Positions 46,264 through 55,946 of a stretch of DNA of 64,000 nucleotides are shown here, one piece after another; positions within the stretch are counted from its first letter, which is position 1; each line of letters begins with the position of its first letter. Source of the DNA: CAZFVY01 sp964522665 (GTDB lineage: Bacteria > Verrucomicrobiota > Verrucomicrobiia > Limisphaerales > CAZFVY01); assembly GCA_964522665.1 (NCBI GenBank), contig CAZFVY010000008.1, positions 43,114-107,113 on the forward strand, written 5' to 3'. The notes beneath the pieces were generated by a model. The model made no database searches and was not told where the DNA came from. It saw nothing but the letters and a program-made list of their open reading frames with translations. The position numbers and the translations under genes were made by a program.

Positions 46264-49200
46264 TTAAGCCCAAGTTTCGAGCCGCTTATCCCCCGTCGCC
46301 GGGGTGGCTGTCACGGTAGGAGCGGCCGGAGCGGGAGGCGCGCTAACCGCGCCAGCGGCGCCAAAATTCTGCCGGAACTCCTGGCGCATGGCGAGTTCTT
46401 CGCCCGTCTGCCGCTGCTGTGGATTTCCTGGATTCGATTGATTGAAACTATCCGCGCCCCATTGGGAACCCGTCCCATTCTCGAGCGATTTAAGAGTCAC
46501 GCCGCGGTCGGCCAGGCGGCTTTGCAGGTCGCCCCAACCGGCGCCGACGGTCTCCCAATTCCCCTTCTCTAGGCGCGCCTGCACCTGAAGTTGGTTATCT
46601 TGGAGTTTCAGGCGCAGATCGATCGTCGTACCGTCATCGGGACGGAGCTTGACCACCCAATCATGCGCGCTGGTGGCCCGAAAGCTCTCGACGGTGGACC
46701 AAACCTGCTCGGCCAATTTCGCCCCGGTAGTGGCGCCCTCTCGAGCCGTCGTTCCGGCCACTTCGGCGGGCGCGGCAACCTGATTGGCGGAAGAAAATTG
46801 GGCCGCCGTCGAGGCATCTCGCGGTCCAACGGAAACTGAATCAGCCCGCGCAGCCCTAGTCGAGCGAATAGGCAAAATCTCCCCACTGTCTTTCTCGGCG
46901 CTGTTACTTTTGCCCCCAGAGGGCATATTTTGCCGAGAAAAATCAGGGTTATTTTGTCCGTTTTTGCTCATTGCCATCGCTTCTGGGTGTTGAGCATCTG
47001 CCATGCCATCGGTCGAACCGGCTGATTCTGCCACGGTCTCGGGCTTGGCGGCAGGCGCTGACGCCTTCGCGATCTCGCTGGCCCTTGCGGTTCCCACCGC
47101 GGAATTCTGGCCGGAGCCGTCCGCGTCCGCTGATGCGGCATCCGAGCGAGGCAGGCCCCCAGCCAAAGCCACAGTGGATGGAGCGTTAGCTTGCTCCGCC
47201 ACCCGTTCGGCGGCCTTGGCCGACCCCGCTGGTCGGGCGGCGGCGGCCACCAGAGGCTTCTCGGGAGTCACCGACGCCGAAACGCCCGGGGTCACCACCG
47301 GATTCGAAATGCTATTTGACGTTCCTGCGGCGGCAGTGGTGGTCAAAGGTTGAGATTCTGTCGCGAGAGCGGCGGAACCGACCGGCGGGTTGGCCACCGT
47401 CGTCCGCAGTCCGCCTCGGAACTCAGCGACGGCCTTCGTGCCAGCGCGCGCGGATTCATCCACCAAATTAGTCGCTGCAAAATGAGCGCCAGCCGACGCC
47501 GCTGGTCGCTCCGCTAAGGCGGGCGTGGCGGGCGTGGCGGGCGTGGCGGGCGTGGCGGGCGTGGCGGGCGTGGCGGGTGAGGCGGGTGAGGCGGCGACAA
47601 TGGCTTGGCCTTCAAGATTCGCTGGCGGGTTCGCCGGGGAATTCGACGCGAGGCTCATCCCAGTAGCGGGAGGATTCAGCGGCGCGGCGACCACCGGCGT
47701 TTCGCCCACGGTTACCGGGGAGGGAGCGATAACCGGCGGCGCAGTCACCGGCGAGTTGAAGGTTGGGGCCGAAAGCTTGCTACCATCCAACCGATTGGCC
47801 CGGGCAAAATCGGCGGCGGATTGAAGGCGGGATTCGCCTCCCCTTTGCAGGGAATTCGCGCCCACGGTCAACGTCGCTGCCCCCCCGGCCTCGCTCGCGG
47901 CTTGAGCCAGTGGTCCGGCTGACGCCCCGCCGGTGGACAAATCCGGCGAAATCGTTACCGAGCCATCCGCCAAGGCGCGGCGCAACATCGCCTCTGGGCC
48001 TTGGCCGACATCCGATTGGACATCGCCGCCGTCAAATTCAGTTTCCGCCGACGTTGAAGCCCCTAAATCGGCCGACGGCGGCCGGAAGGTTGAACTCATC
48101 GCCATCGCGCGAGCCGCCGCCAAGTTGCCGACCGCGGCGCTAGAGATCGCCCGCTCCGGGCTAACCCCAGCCGTTGACGGGTTAGCCGCGAATGCCGCGA
48201 CGTTCATCTGCATCGAGGCTTGGGCCGAGGCATTTGCCGTCGTCGCCGACAAGGACGCAACCTGAGCCTGGGCGGCCGACGTTGACGCGGCGGCGGCGGT
48301 CAGCAGACTAGTAGGCGTGGTCGCCGTCGAATTGGAGGCAACGGCTCCGCCGAAATCAGCGACGCTTGCGGCATCCAAAACTGTCGAACCGTCCTCGGAG
48401 CTATCAGCGCCGGCGCTCCCACCGCCGGTGGTATCGGTGAGATTGTCGCCTAAGTCATTTAAGCCAGCCGCCGAAGCGTTGGAGCCAGCTTGACGGGACG
48501 CCAACAGGGGGGCGCCGCCGCCAGCGCCAGCGCCTTTGGCAGGCGCGCGCCGACCGCCCGCTTCGCGGCGGACCTGACCGATTGGCGATTTCGGTGTTTT
48601 CTCGGAAATAGCGTAGGCTGCCAGTAAATCGTCTTTGGTGACCGGGGTCTCCTGCTTCGACGTCGGCGGAGCGGCCGGTGGGGGCGGCGGCAGGCCAGGC
48701 TGGAGCGCGGCCATCTGCAATTGCGCCTGTTGCTGAATCAACGCCGTCGCGCTCGCCGAACTGGCGGCCGGCGGAGCGGCGGGTCCGTCCGACTGTGGGG
48801 CCTCGTCCCCGTCGGTGGGCGCGGCGGCGGCTGCAGGCGATTCGTCCGTGGCGACGACGACCACGAGCGGAGTCGCGGTCGCGCTGGGGGGGTCCGACGC
48901 GGACGATTGAGAAAGGTCCGCCAGCTTCGATTGCGCGCTTACCACGAGAGATTTTCCGGAGACGGCAAGCCCCGCGAGCTGGGAAGCGGTACCCGCCCCG
49001 GTGGAAAGGTTCGCGGCGGGGTTACTCGCGGCGTCAGTCTCGCTCGCCGGGGCTTCCGAGGCGGCTTCCGACGTGGCGGCCGGATCGGCGGCGCTCGCGG
49101 CGGCTCGTTTCGCTTCGGCCCGACGCAAGGCCGCGCCGGTAAGGCGAGTCCCGTGGATCATCGCGCCTTGGGGCGAGCTCGGCGCGGGTGAAGCGGCCGA

Positions 49201-49575
49201 CCCGGCGGTCGGGGCTTTCGCGCCTGCGGGCGCGGGGTCGCTCGACATCGGGGGCGTCGAACTCGACAACGTCGCCGTAGGATGGTCGTCAACGAAGGTC
49301 GGGTTTGACTCATCCGCCGATTTCACCTCTCCCGTGGGAGGATGATTCACGGAAGACCATGTCACCGGCGCCGGGGTCGCCCCATCGTCGCCAGCGTCGG
49401 TAGAAATCGCGGTTTTCTCCGCGCCAGAGGCCGAAGCTTCACGGGTAAAACCGCCGACGGCCTCTTCGAAGGAGCCAGACTGCGGAGTTCCCGCCGCCGG
49501 AGCCGGCGCAAGGATATCCAAGAGACTGGCATGTCCCGGGGCGGCGCCTTGGGCGCTAAGCGAAGCGATATTCAT
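46264..49575 (-). CDS. fliK: Flagellar hook-length control protein FliK (very long)
   Basis: A 1103-residue protein whose last about 120 residues carry the FliK C-terminal domain (VVKLRPDDGTTIDLRLKLQ and LQVQARLEKGNWETVGA), which triggers the export switch in FlhB. The first about 950 residues are Ala/Ser/Pro/Thr-rich low complexity without recognised folds, acting as the ruler part. Most FliK proteins are 400-600 residues, so this is unusually long. An array of TPA/SPA tripeptides sits near the middle. The ATG at 49575 starts the plausible MNIASLSAQGA; the frame is open to 49737 but would run into the previous gene. Assignment is by C-terminus and gene order. Confidence 0.9.
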   Translation of the reverse strand: MNIASLSAQGAAPGHASLLDILAPAPAAGTPQSGSFEEAVGGFTREASASGAEKTAISTDAGDDGATPAPVTWSSVNHPPTGEVKSADESNPTFVDDHPTATLSSSTPPMSSDPAPAGAKAPTAGSAASPAPSSPQGAMIHGTRLTGAALRRAEAKRAAASAADPAATSEAASEAPASETDAASNPAANLSTGAGTASQLAGLAVSGKSLVVSAQSKLADLSQSSASDPPSATATPLVVVVATDESPAAAAAPTDGDEAPQSDGPAAPPAASSASATALIQQQAQLQMAALQPGLPPPPPAAPPTSKQETPVTKDDLLAAYAISEKTPKSPIGQVRREAGGRRAPAKGAGAGGGAPLLASRQAGSNASAAGLNDLGDNLTDTTGGGSAGADSSEDGSTVLDAASVADFGGAVASNSTATTPTSLLTAAAASTSAAQAQVASLSATTANASAQASMQMNVAAFAANPSTAGVSPERAISSAAVGNLAAARAMAMSSTFRPPSADLGASTSAETEFDGGDVQSDVGQGPEAMLRRALADGSVTISPDLSTGGASAGPLAQAASEAGGAATLTVGANSLQRGGESRLQSAADFARANRLDGSKLSAPTFNSPVTAPPVIAPSPVTVGETPVVAAPLNPPATGMSLASNSPANPPANLEGQAIVAASPASPATPATPATPATPATPATPALAERPAASAGAHFAATNLVDESARAGTKAVAEFRGGLRTTVANPPVGSAALATESQPLTTTAAAGTSNSISNPVVTPGVSASVTPEKPLVAAAARPAGSAKAAERVAEQANAPSTVALAGGLPRSDAASADADGSGQNSAVGTARASEIAKASAPAAKPETVAESAGSTDGMADAQHPEAMAMSKNGQNNPDFSRQNMPSGGKSNSAEKDSGEILPIRSTRAARADSVSVGPRDASTAAQFSSANQVAAPAEVAGTTAREGATTGAKLAEQVWSTVESFRATSAHDWVVKLRPDDGTTIDLRLKLQDNQLQVQARLEKGNWETVGAGWGDLQSRLADRGVTLKSLENGTGSQWGADSFNQSNPGNPQQRQTGEELAMRQEFRQNFGAAGAVSAPPAPAAPTVTATPATGDKRLETWA
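47521..47592. repeat. 9-nt tandem repeat (8 units) within fliK
   Basis: Six identical units of GGGCGTGGC are followed by two of GGGTGAGGC, in frame with fliK, encoding Ala-Thr-Pro and Ala-Ser-Pro on the minus strand. The identity of six units suggests recent slippage, and changes in copy number would alter FliK length by three residues each without shifting the frame. Confidence 0.9.
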
Positions 49576-49600
49576 GGGTTGCTCGGGGCTGAGAAAGTGA

Positions 49601-50392
49601 TCACTGGGCCGCCGGTTTCTTGGCGCCGGTCTGGGGCTTGGGTAAGCTGGTGTGCAACAGCCGCTGGCCAATTTCCCCCGCCAAGCTCTTCGACTCCGGG
49701 TCATCGCTCTCGAACTCGGTGATGACGTCCGCGGCAAATTTCTTATCCATATACAGCATCATTTTGGCGATGGTGTCGGCAGGGAAAGTCTTCAACCAGG
49801 CCTCCGCCTTTTTTGGCGTCATGTTCGTGCAGGTGGCGGCCATTTCCGCGAGTTTATTGGTAAGACCGGAGCTCACGAAATCAAATTGCTCCTTGGTCTC
49901 TTTTTCCCACAGCGCTTTGGCGGAGTGAACGGCCTGGGTAATCGACGCAATCTCCTGCAGTTCCAAGTCCGCCTGCATCTTAAGATCGCGAATGCGCTTT
50001 TCCTGCTCGTTCAGCCGGGCCTCCTTCGCGTGGAGCTTGGCGACCAAATCGGCGACTTCAGGATTGTTGAACGCCAGCGAACCGGCCTCGCCCAGTTGCT
50101 TGCGGGTGAATTTCGGCGCGCTATCCGGCGCGGGTGTTTCCGCCTTGGCCGTTTCCGCGGGCGGCGCCTTGACTTGGTCCTCCGCTGGGGCCGCGTTGGT
50201 CCCGTGGGCCATCGGCGGCGCGTTGGTTCCCGCGGCTTTCGCCGGCTTGGTCGCGTCCACGTTCGTCGAGCCCGGCGCGGTGACGTCGGCGGCGACGGGC
50301 GGGCGGAGCTTCCAAAGCACGCCCAGCGTGACGGAGAAAGCGGCCATGCCGATGAGCGCGGCAAACCATCCCGATTTAAAGAGCTTATTCAT
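49601..50392 (-). CDS. MotE-like periplasmic flagellar protein
   Basis: A 263-residue protein with an N-terminal membrane anchor (WFAALIGMAAFSVTLGVLW), an Ala/Pro/Lys-rich linker, a coiled-coil (about 105-160; KLHAKEARLNEQEKRIRDLKMQ) and a C-terminal MgtE-N/FliG-like helical domain (about 175-250; CTNMTPKKAEAWLKTFPADTIAKMM and VITEFESDDPE). This layout is that of MotE/FlbB-type proteins that act as MotB or FliF-associated chaperones in the periplasm. It is encoded between fliJ and fliK, where such genes are common. Exact role here is inferred from layout. Confidence 0.75.
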   Translation of the reverse strand: MNKLFKSGWFAALIGMAAFSVTLGVLWKLRPPVAADVTAPGSTNVDATKPAKAAGTNAPPMAHGTNAAPAEDQVKAPPAETAKAETPAPDSAPKFTRKQLGEAGSLAFNNPEVADLVAKLHAKEARLNEQEKRIRDLKMQADLELQEIASITQAVHSAKALWEKETKEQFDFVSSGLTNKLAEMAATCTNMTPKKAEAWLKTFPADTIAKMMLYMDKKFAADVITEFESDDPESKSLAGEIGQRLLHTSLPKPQTGAKKPAAQ

Positions 50393-50399
50393 GAGCGTA

Positions 50400-50858
50400 T
50401 CATCTCCAACGGAGGGCGAACTTGCTAGAGCTATTTAGGGTCGCGATGTCGTCCAGGGCCTTCTGTTCGGCGCGGGCGCTGTGGAGTTGGTGGGCGGCCC
50501 GGCCCTTGTCGTGCAGTTTTTCCATCAGTTCACGCTTCTGCCGCGCGGCCGCCAATTCCCGCCAGCGGTCATCGACCGCCGATTGCTGTTTCTTGACCTG
50601 AATCTGGGCCAAACGCAGACGTTCCCGCAGGACGACCATGCCGCGCCGAATCTGCTGAATCTCCTCCGAGCGGACCGAGCCGCCGCACAAGTCCCGCTGG
50701 CGGCCAAACGCGCCGTTGATGTCGTCCACGATCGCCTGTTGCCGCGCGACGCAGCGTTGCAACTCGGCCCGCGCCAGGCTGTACAGCTCGCGCGCGTGCT
50801 CCTCCTGGTTCACGCGCAACGTCATCACCGCTCGCAGGGGAAATCGAAAGGCTCTCAT
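50400..50858 (-). CDS. fliJ: Flagellar export chaperone FliJ
   Basis: A 152-residue, almost wholly helical coiled-coil protein starting FRFPLRAVMTLRVNQEEHARELYSLARAEL, the characteristic FliJ N-terminus. It acts as the central stalk of the FliI ATPase ring and cycles export chaperones. It follows fliI after 18 nt and precedes the MotE-like gene by 7 nt. Confidence 0.9.
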   Translation of the reverse strand: MRAFRFPLRAVMTLRVNQEEHARELYSLARAELQRCVARQQAIVDDINGAFGRQRDLCGGSVRSEEIQQIRRGMVVLRERLRLAQIQVKKQQSAVDDRWRELAAARQKRELMEKLHDKGRAAHQLHSARAEQKALDDIATLNSSSKFALRWR

Positions 50859-50876
50859 AAGCGCGGTGGTCGCCGT

Positions 50877-52295
50877 TTATCGGGGACGCGTTCGGTTGGG
50901 AGCTCCGGGAGCGGAACCGGGTTTGGCCGCCGGGGCTGGGGCCGGGGCGGGCGGAGCGGCGAAGATCCGCGTCAATTGCTGCCAGCTATCCGCCACCGTC
51001 TTGGTTTCGGTCACCGGCTGCCGCAAGAAGGACATCAATGGATTCTGAAAGCGAATGGCCTGGTCGATCGCCTGATTGCTGCCCGGGACAAAGGCGCCGA
51101 TCGAGATCAAGTCCTGGTTCTTCCGATAAACCGCCAGCATCTCGCGGGCGCGGCCCGAGATCTCGAGTTGCTCGTTGTTGAGCAGGTCGCGCGTCAAACG
51201 GCTCACGCTGTCGAGAATATCGATCGCCGGGTAATGGTTCAGCGAGGCCAGTTCCCGCGTCAGAACCAAGTGGCCGTCGAGAATCGAGCGCGTCGCGTCG
51301 GCGATCGGGTCATTCATGTCGTCGCCTTCGACCAAAACCGTGAAGAGGCCGGTGATCGAGCCATATTGGTCGTTGCCGGCCCGCTCCAGGAGCTGCGGCA
51401 ACATGGCGAACACCGAGGGCGTGTAACCGCGTGAGGTCGGCGGTTCACCAACCGCCAGCCCGATCTCGCGTTGCGCCATGGCGAAGCGGGTCACTGAATC
51501 CATCATCAGCAGCACTTTCTTGCCCTTCGCCCGGAAATACTCCGCGATCGTCATGGAAAGAAACGCCGCCTTGACCCGGACCAGCGCCGGCTGATTGGAA
51601 GTGGCCACCACGACGACCGATTTCGCGCGGCCGACCGCATCGAGGTCTTTCTCGAGGAATTCGCGCACCTCGCGACCGCGTTCGCCGACCAGCGCGATCA
51701 CGTTGACCTCGGCCTCGGCCTGGCTGGCCATCATGCCGAGCAATGTCGATTTGCCCACGCCGCTGCCGGCGAAAATACCCAAACGCTGGCCGCGCCCGCA
51801 CGGGACAAACGTGTCGATCGCCTTGATGCCCGTCTGGAATTGGTGCCGAATCCGGTCCCGCTTCAACGGGTGCGGCGTCACCAGGTTCAACTCTTCCAAC
51901 GGCAAGGTGGGAATCGGCCCGAGATCGTCCAGAGGATTGCCCAAGCCATCCACCACCCGGCCCTGCAGTTGGTCCCCCACCGGGATGCGCAGCCGCGAGC
52001 CGGTCGCGACGACCAGACTGCCGGGGTAGATTCCGTGCAATTCACCCAGCGGCATCAAAAGGAGATTCTCGCTGCGAAAGCCGACGACTTCCGCCAGCAC
52101 GCCGGCCGGATCGGAAGACGATTCGATGCGGCAAATATCACCGATCGCGGCCATCGGCCCGCGCGACTCGATCACGAGGCCGATCATCTGGACGACGCGT
52201 CCGTGGCGTTCGACAAGGCAGGCCGCGCTCAAACGCGAACGCGCCTTTCCGATCCCCGGAGAGGCGGCGCGCTGCGTATCGATTAGTTGGGTCAT
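50877..52295 (-). CDS. fliI: Flagellum-specific ATP synthase FliI
   Basis: A 472-residue F1-beta-like ATPase. Walker A is GIFAGSGVGKSTLLGMMA, Walker B lies in VLLMMDSVTRFAMAQREIG, and the family segment PTSRGYTPSVFAMLPQLLERAG is intact. A Pro/Ala-rich tail of about 30 residues after the ATPase domain is unusual. It energises unfolding and delivery of export substrates together with FliH and FliJ. Its ATG overlaps the fliH stop by 4 nt. Confidence 0.96.
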   Translation of the reverse strand: MTQLIDTQRAASPGIGKARSRLSAACLVERHGRVVQMIGLVIESRGPMAAIGDICRIESSSDPAGVLAEVVGFRSENLLLMPLGELHGIYPGSLVVATGSRLRIPVGDQLQGRVVDGLGNPLDDLGPIPTLPLEELNLVTPHPLKRDRIRHQFQTGIKAIDTFVPCGRGQRLGIFAGSGVGKSTLLGMMASQAEAEVNVIALVGERGREVREFLEKDLDAVGRAKSVVVVATSNQPALVRVKAAFLSMTIAEYFRAKGKKVLLMMDSVTRFAMAQREIGLAVGEPPTSRGYTPSVFAMLPQLLERAGNDQYGSITGLFTVLVEGDDMNDPIADATRSILDGHLVLTRELASLNHYPAIDILDSVSRLTRDLLNNEQLEISGRAREMLAVYRKNQDLISIGAFVPGSNQAIDQAIRFQNPLMSFLRQPVTETKTVADSWQQLTRIFAAPPAPAPAPAAKPGSAPGAPNRTRPR

Positions 52296-53044
52296 TCGGT
52301 CACCGCGCGCTTCAGCATGGCGGCTTTGGTCTCGCGGCGGGCGTCCAGTTCACCGAACTTCGTTTCCACCAGACAGCCGCCGCGGCTCATTTTTTGATCG
52401 GGCCGGAAGCGAATCACCGGCGCGCCGCCGTCCTGGTCAAGAAACGCGGAATTATGTTGCTCGAGCAAAACGAGGTCCGCCGGATGCAGCACAATCGTCA
52501 GGTCCGATCCCTGCTCGACCATGCCGATGATCTCGCGAATGCAGGCCTCGACCATCTCGACCGAGATCGGCAAACCGCTCACCAATTTGACCGACGCGTC
52601 CATGGCCAGCCCGGTCAACTCACGCTCCAGCAGCTTCAGAGCTTCATTGATTTGAGTCTGGACACCCCGTTGCATGGCGCCGAGGACCGTGCGCACTTCG
52701 GCTTTTTGCTGGGTCTCCCACTCGGCTTTGAGCTGTTCAACTTGACGCGCAAACCGCTCTTCGCTCTCCCGCGCGCCGCGCTCGTAGGCAGCCTGTTCGC
52801 GAGCCCGAACCGTTTCTTCGTCCACGGACGGCACGACGCGGACGGGCGCCGCCGCCGCGGGCGCGGGTTTCGGAGGCGAATGATTCGGCGCGCCGCGATT
52901 TCCCTGGCCCGCGCCGTTGCCATTGCCATTTTGCCCACCGGTTCCACCCGCGTGCGCCTTGCCGTTGACTTGCGGCTTAAAACCGCCCAGGCGAATGTCC
53001 CTCAATGGTCCAAGTATTGACACGTCATTCGCGATTTTCACCAT
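52292..53044 (-). CDS. fliH: Flagellar export regulator FliH
   Basis: A 250-residue protein: a Gly/Asn/Pro-rich N-terminal part, a long helix with the alternating A/G and E pattern (EETVRAREQAAYERGARESEER) and a C-terminal FliH/V-ATPase E-subunit-like domain (ERELTGLAMDASVKLVSG to ASVLKRAVTE). It binds and restrains FliI. The ATG at 53044 is 10 nt after the fliG stop and begins MVKIANDVSILGPLRDI; the frame is open to 53110 inside fliG. The stop overlaps fliI. Confidence 0.88.
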   Translation of the reverse strand: MVKIANDVSILGPLRDIRLGGFKPQVNGKAHAGGTGGQNGNGNGAGQGNRGAPNHSPPKPAPAAAAPVRVVPSVDEETVRAREQAAYERGARESEERFARQVEQLKAEWETQQKAEVRTVLGAMQRGVQTQINEALKLLERELTGLAMDASVKLVSGLPISVEMVEACIREIIGMVEQGSDLTIVLHPADLVLLEQHNSAFLDQDGGAPVIRFRPDQKMSRGGCLVETKFGELDARRETKAAMLKRAVTE

Positions 53045-53054
53045 AACTCGAATC

Positions 53055-54083
53055 TTAACCGCCGGCTTCCAACGTGATTTGGCCTTCGGCCTCGAGCTTG
53101 CGAACGACATCGATGATCCCGTCCTGCGCCTGTTCGATCTCGCGAAGGCTGATCCGGCCCAAATTCAAGATTTCGTCCTGGACGTTCTCGGCGCCGCGCT
53201 TGGAGAGCGCGCCCAACAGCGCTTTGGTCAGATTCTCGTTGGCCGCGCTGAGGGCGACCGCCAGCTTGGCCGTATCGACCTCCTTGAGAATCTTCTGCAG
53301 GCTGCGGCTGTCGAGCGTGACCAAATCGTCGAAGGTGAACATCTTCATGCGGATCGCGCGCACCAATTCCGGCGTGCGCTCGTCCAGCTTGTTGAGGATC
53401 ACCTGTCGTTGATTCTTGCCCATGACGTTGAGCACCGCGGCCGCGGACTTGATGCCGCCCGTCTGATTGAGCGCGCGGGACATCTTGGGACCGATCTTGC
53501 GGGAAAGGACTTTGCCGACGGTCTCGACGACTTCGATCGGGGTCGAAGCGAGGGTCGCCAGCCGCTCGACGACTTGTTCCCGCACATTGTCGGGAAGTTG
53601 CAGGAGGATTTCCGCGCCCTTCTGCGCGGTGAGATAGCTCAGAACCAGCGCGATCGTCTGCGGTTGCTCTTCCTTGATCAAATTCGTAATCGCCACCGCC
53701 TCCATGTCGATGATCTGCTGCATCTCGGCGACGGAGGTGCGCTTGGTGGAAACGCGGCCGATGATTTCCGCGGCCTTGAACATGCCGACCGATTTCTCGA
53801 GGACGCTGCGGGTGTATTCGACCGAGCCGCCCAACGCCGAATTGGCCAGCAGGGCCATTTCGGTGAATTCCCGGAGGACCGAGGTCTGTTGCTCCAGATC
53901 CATCAACGGAAGGTTGGCCATTTCCGCCGAAACCAACTCCCGCTCGTGGTCATCAAAGCTCTTGAGCAGAATGCTCGCGCTTTCCTCTCCCAGGAGGATC
54001 ATCAGCGCGGCCAGCTTTTGCACTTGGGTCATCGACTTGCTATCGGCGGCCCGCTGCGCGGCGGCGTCTGTTCTCGGCGGCAT
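53055..54083 (-). CDS. fliG: Flagellar motor switch protein FliG
   Basis: A 342-residue rotor protein of normal length. The N-terminal domain begins TQVQKLAALMILLGEESASILLK, the middle domain has the conserved EQPQTIALVLSYL (equivalent to EHPQT), and the C-terminal torque domain contains IRMKMFTFDDLVTLDSRSL, with charged residues that contact MotA. It binds FliF on the ring and FliM on the switch. It lies between fliF (19-nt gap) and fliH. Confidence 0.96.
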   Translation of the reverse strand: MPPRTDAAAQRAADSKSMTQVQKLAALMILLGEESASILLKSFDDHERELVSAEMANLPLMDLEQQTSVLREFTEMALLANSALGGSVEYTRSVLEKSVGMFKAAEIIGRVSTKRTSVAEMQQIIDMEAVAITNLIKEEQPQTIALVLSYLTAQKGAEILLQLPDNVREQVVERLATLASTPIEVVETVGKVLSRKIGPKMSRALNQTGGIKSAAAVLNVMGKNQRQVILNKLDERTPELVRAIRMKMFTFDDLVTLDSRSLQKILKEVDTAKLAVALSAANENLTKALLGALSKRGAENVQDEILNLGRISLREIEQAQDGIIDVVRKLEAEGQITLEAGG

Positions 54084-54102
54084 AACTTGAGTGGGCGACG
54101 CC

Positions 54103-55863
54103 TTATTCGGCGCGCTTGCCGGCCGTTAACCAATTGCGCGCAGCCTGGCTGATCTTGGAGGGGTTCTCGCGAATAAGCTGTTTCAAGACTTCGATGGTAA
54201 TTCTCTCGGGCTGGGTTGGTCCAAGGCCGAAATCCATGACCATCTTGTTCTTGGCTTCCGCCAGGGCATCCTCAGCCTCGGCCCCGCCGGCCTCGCCGAT
54301 GCCCGGCTCCTCACCCATGACCGCCGTCCCACCCGACATCGGGAACGCTCCCGCGGACATCATGACGCCACCGGAACCGGCGCCTTGGAAGACCAATTGG
54401 CCCCCGACCAACTCGCCCACCGGCACACCGGTCGGCAACAGTTCCTCGGACGAGCCGCGCACTAGGCGCCAGAAGCCCCAGAGCGCGATCAAAGCGACCA
54501 AAACATAGACGACGTTCTTGCCAATATCCCAGAACATCTCGACCTGCCGATCCTTCTTGTCGGCGAGCTTCAGCTCCTCGACCTGTTGACGATTGAACGC
54601 GACTTCTTGCAGTTCGACCTTCGTGGAATCCATCACTAGGTCGCCCTGATCGTTGGGGGCTTGCATACCCAAGGCGCTGGCGACGATGCGCCGGAGGGCA
54701 TCCAATTCGGCGGGCGTCCGCGGTACTGGCGTGCGAGCGGCGCCGGTCCCCGTGTAGCGGGTATTGACGAGCACGGAAGCCGTCACCCGTTTGATGCCGC
54801 CGGCCATCTGTACCATATTAGTTGTCGCGTGGCTGATGGCATATTCGGTCTGCTCGTCATTCTTGCGGGAGTGATTGTTCGTGGTGCTGTAGGCCGGACC
54901 ATTCGTGTCCGTGCTTGAGTTCACGGTCACCCCGGGAACACCGCCGGGCGTCGGGGTGCCAGAATCGGTCGTTTCGGTGCGGACGTTCGTCGTCCGCGGA
55001 ACGATGCCGTTCGTGTTGTAATAATCCTCGGTTTTGGTGATCGTATCGTGATTGATGTCCACCGACACCCGGACGACGACCTCGTTCTGACCAAGCACCT
55101 TCTCCAACATTTTCTCGACCTTCTTGGTAAGGTAATCCTCCTGATTGCGCTGCGCCTGCAAGCGATTCGACGAGAGGGCTCCAATCGAATTCTCCTCTTC
55201 GTTATCCGAAAGCGTGTTGCCCAAGTTGTCCACGACGCCAACTTTGTTCGCCTTCAGTCCCTCGACGGAGTTGGCAACCAGCAAGCGAATCGAGGCAATC
55301 GTGTTGGCCTCCAGTGGGCGGAGACCATGCAAATTCACGAACACGGACGCCGTGGGGCTTTTGCTGGGATCGACCAACAGGTGGGTTTCCGGCTCGACGA
55401 TCAATACCCGAGCCGCCTCGATCCCTTCAAATTTGCCGATCGTCCGGGCCAGTTCCCCTTCCAAGGCGCGCATGTAGTTCGCGCGCTGCACGAAATCCGA
55501 CAACCCGAAGCTGGGCTTGTCAAAGATTTCAAAGCCGACGCCGTCATTCTTGGGCATGCCCTTGGCAGCCAACAACGCGCGCACGCTGTAACGCTTGTCT
55601 TCGGGGACGTAAATCGACGTGCCGCCGTTGGCCGTGCGGTACGGCACCTTCATTTCCTCGAGCGTGGAGACGATCTTGCCGGCTTCGCTTAATTCCAAGC
55701 GACCGTACAAAAGCCCGTAGTCGGTCCGCCCGGACCAGAGCACCAAGGCGCCGATACAAGCCAGGATCGCTCCGCCCGAGGCAACGATGATGACCTTTTG
55801 ATTGATGCCGAGCTGGCTCCAGATTTTGCCGAGCTGCGCGAAGAGTTGCTTAAAGGCCTGCAT
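54103..55863 (-). CDS. fliF: Flagellar MS-ring protein FliF
   Basis: A 586-residue MS-ring protein with two membrane helices (VIIVASGGAILACIGALVLW near residue 25; NVVYVLVALIALWGFWRLV near 445). The periplasmic ring-building motifs include PYRTANGGTSIYVPEDK, GFEIFDKPSFGLSDFVQRANYMRALEGELARTI (seen as two blocks) and VRVSVDINHDTI. The C-terminal tail NPSKISQAARNWL binds FliG. A Gly/Met-rich insertion follows the second helix. It founds the basal body. The 83 nt between fliE and fliF show nothing of note. Confidence 0.96.
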   Translation of the reverse strand: MQAFKQLFAQLGKIWSQLGINQKVIIVASGGAILACIGALVLWSGRTDYGLLYGRLELSEAGKIVSTLEEMKVPYRTANGGTSIYVPEDKRYSVRALLAAKGMPKNDGVGFEIFDKPSFGLSDFVQRANYMRALEGELARTIGKFEGIEAARVLIVEPETHLLVDPSKSPTASVFVNLHGLRPLEANTIASIRLLVANSVEGLKANKVGVVDNLGNTLSDNEEENSIGALSSNRLQAQRNQEDYLTKKVEKMLEKVLGQNEVVVRVSVDINHDTITKTEDYYNTNGIVPRTTNVRTETTDSGTPTPGGVPGVTVNSSTDTNGPAYSTTNNHSRKNDEQTEYAISHATTNMVQMAGGIKRVTASVLVNTRYTGTGAARTPVPRTPAELDALRRIVASALGMQAPNDQGDLVMDSTKVELQEVAFNRQQVEELKLADKKDRQVEMFWDIGKNVVYVLVALIALWGFWRLVRGSSEELLPTGVPVGELVGGQLVFQGAGSGGVMMSAGAFPMSGGTAVMGEEPGIGEAGGAEAEDALAEAKNKMVMDFGLGPTQPERITIEVLKQLIRENPSKISQAARNWLTAGKRAE

Positions 55864-55946
55864 TCTTATTGCCGTTTAGTCGAACCAAGATTTACTTCAA
55901 TTGCCGACCGACGCGCCCGGCGCCGGTAAAATTCTTATCATCCCGC

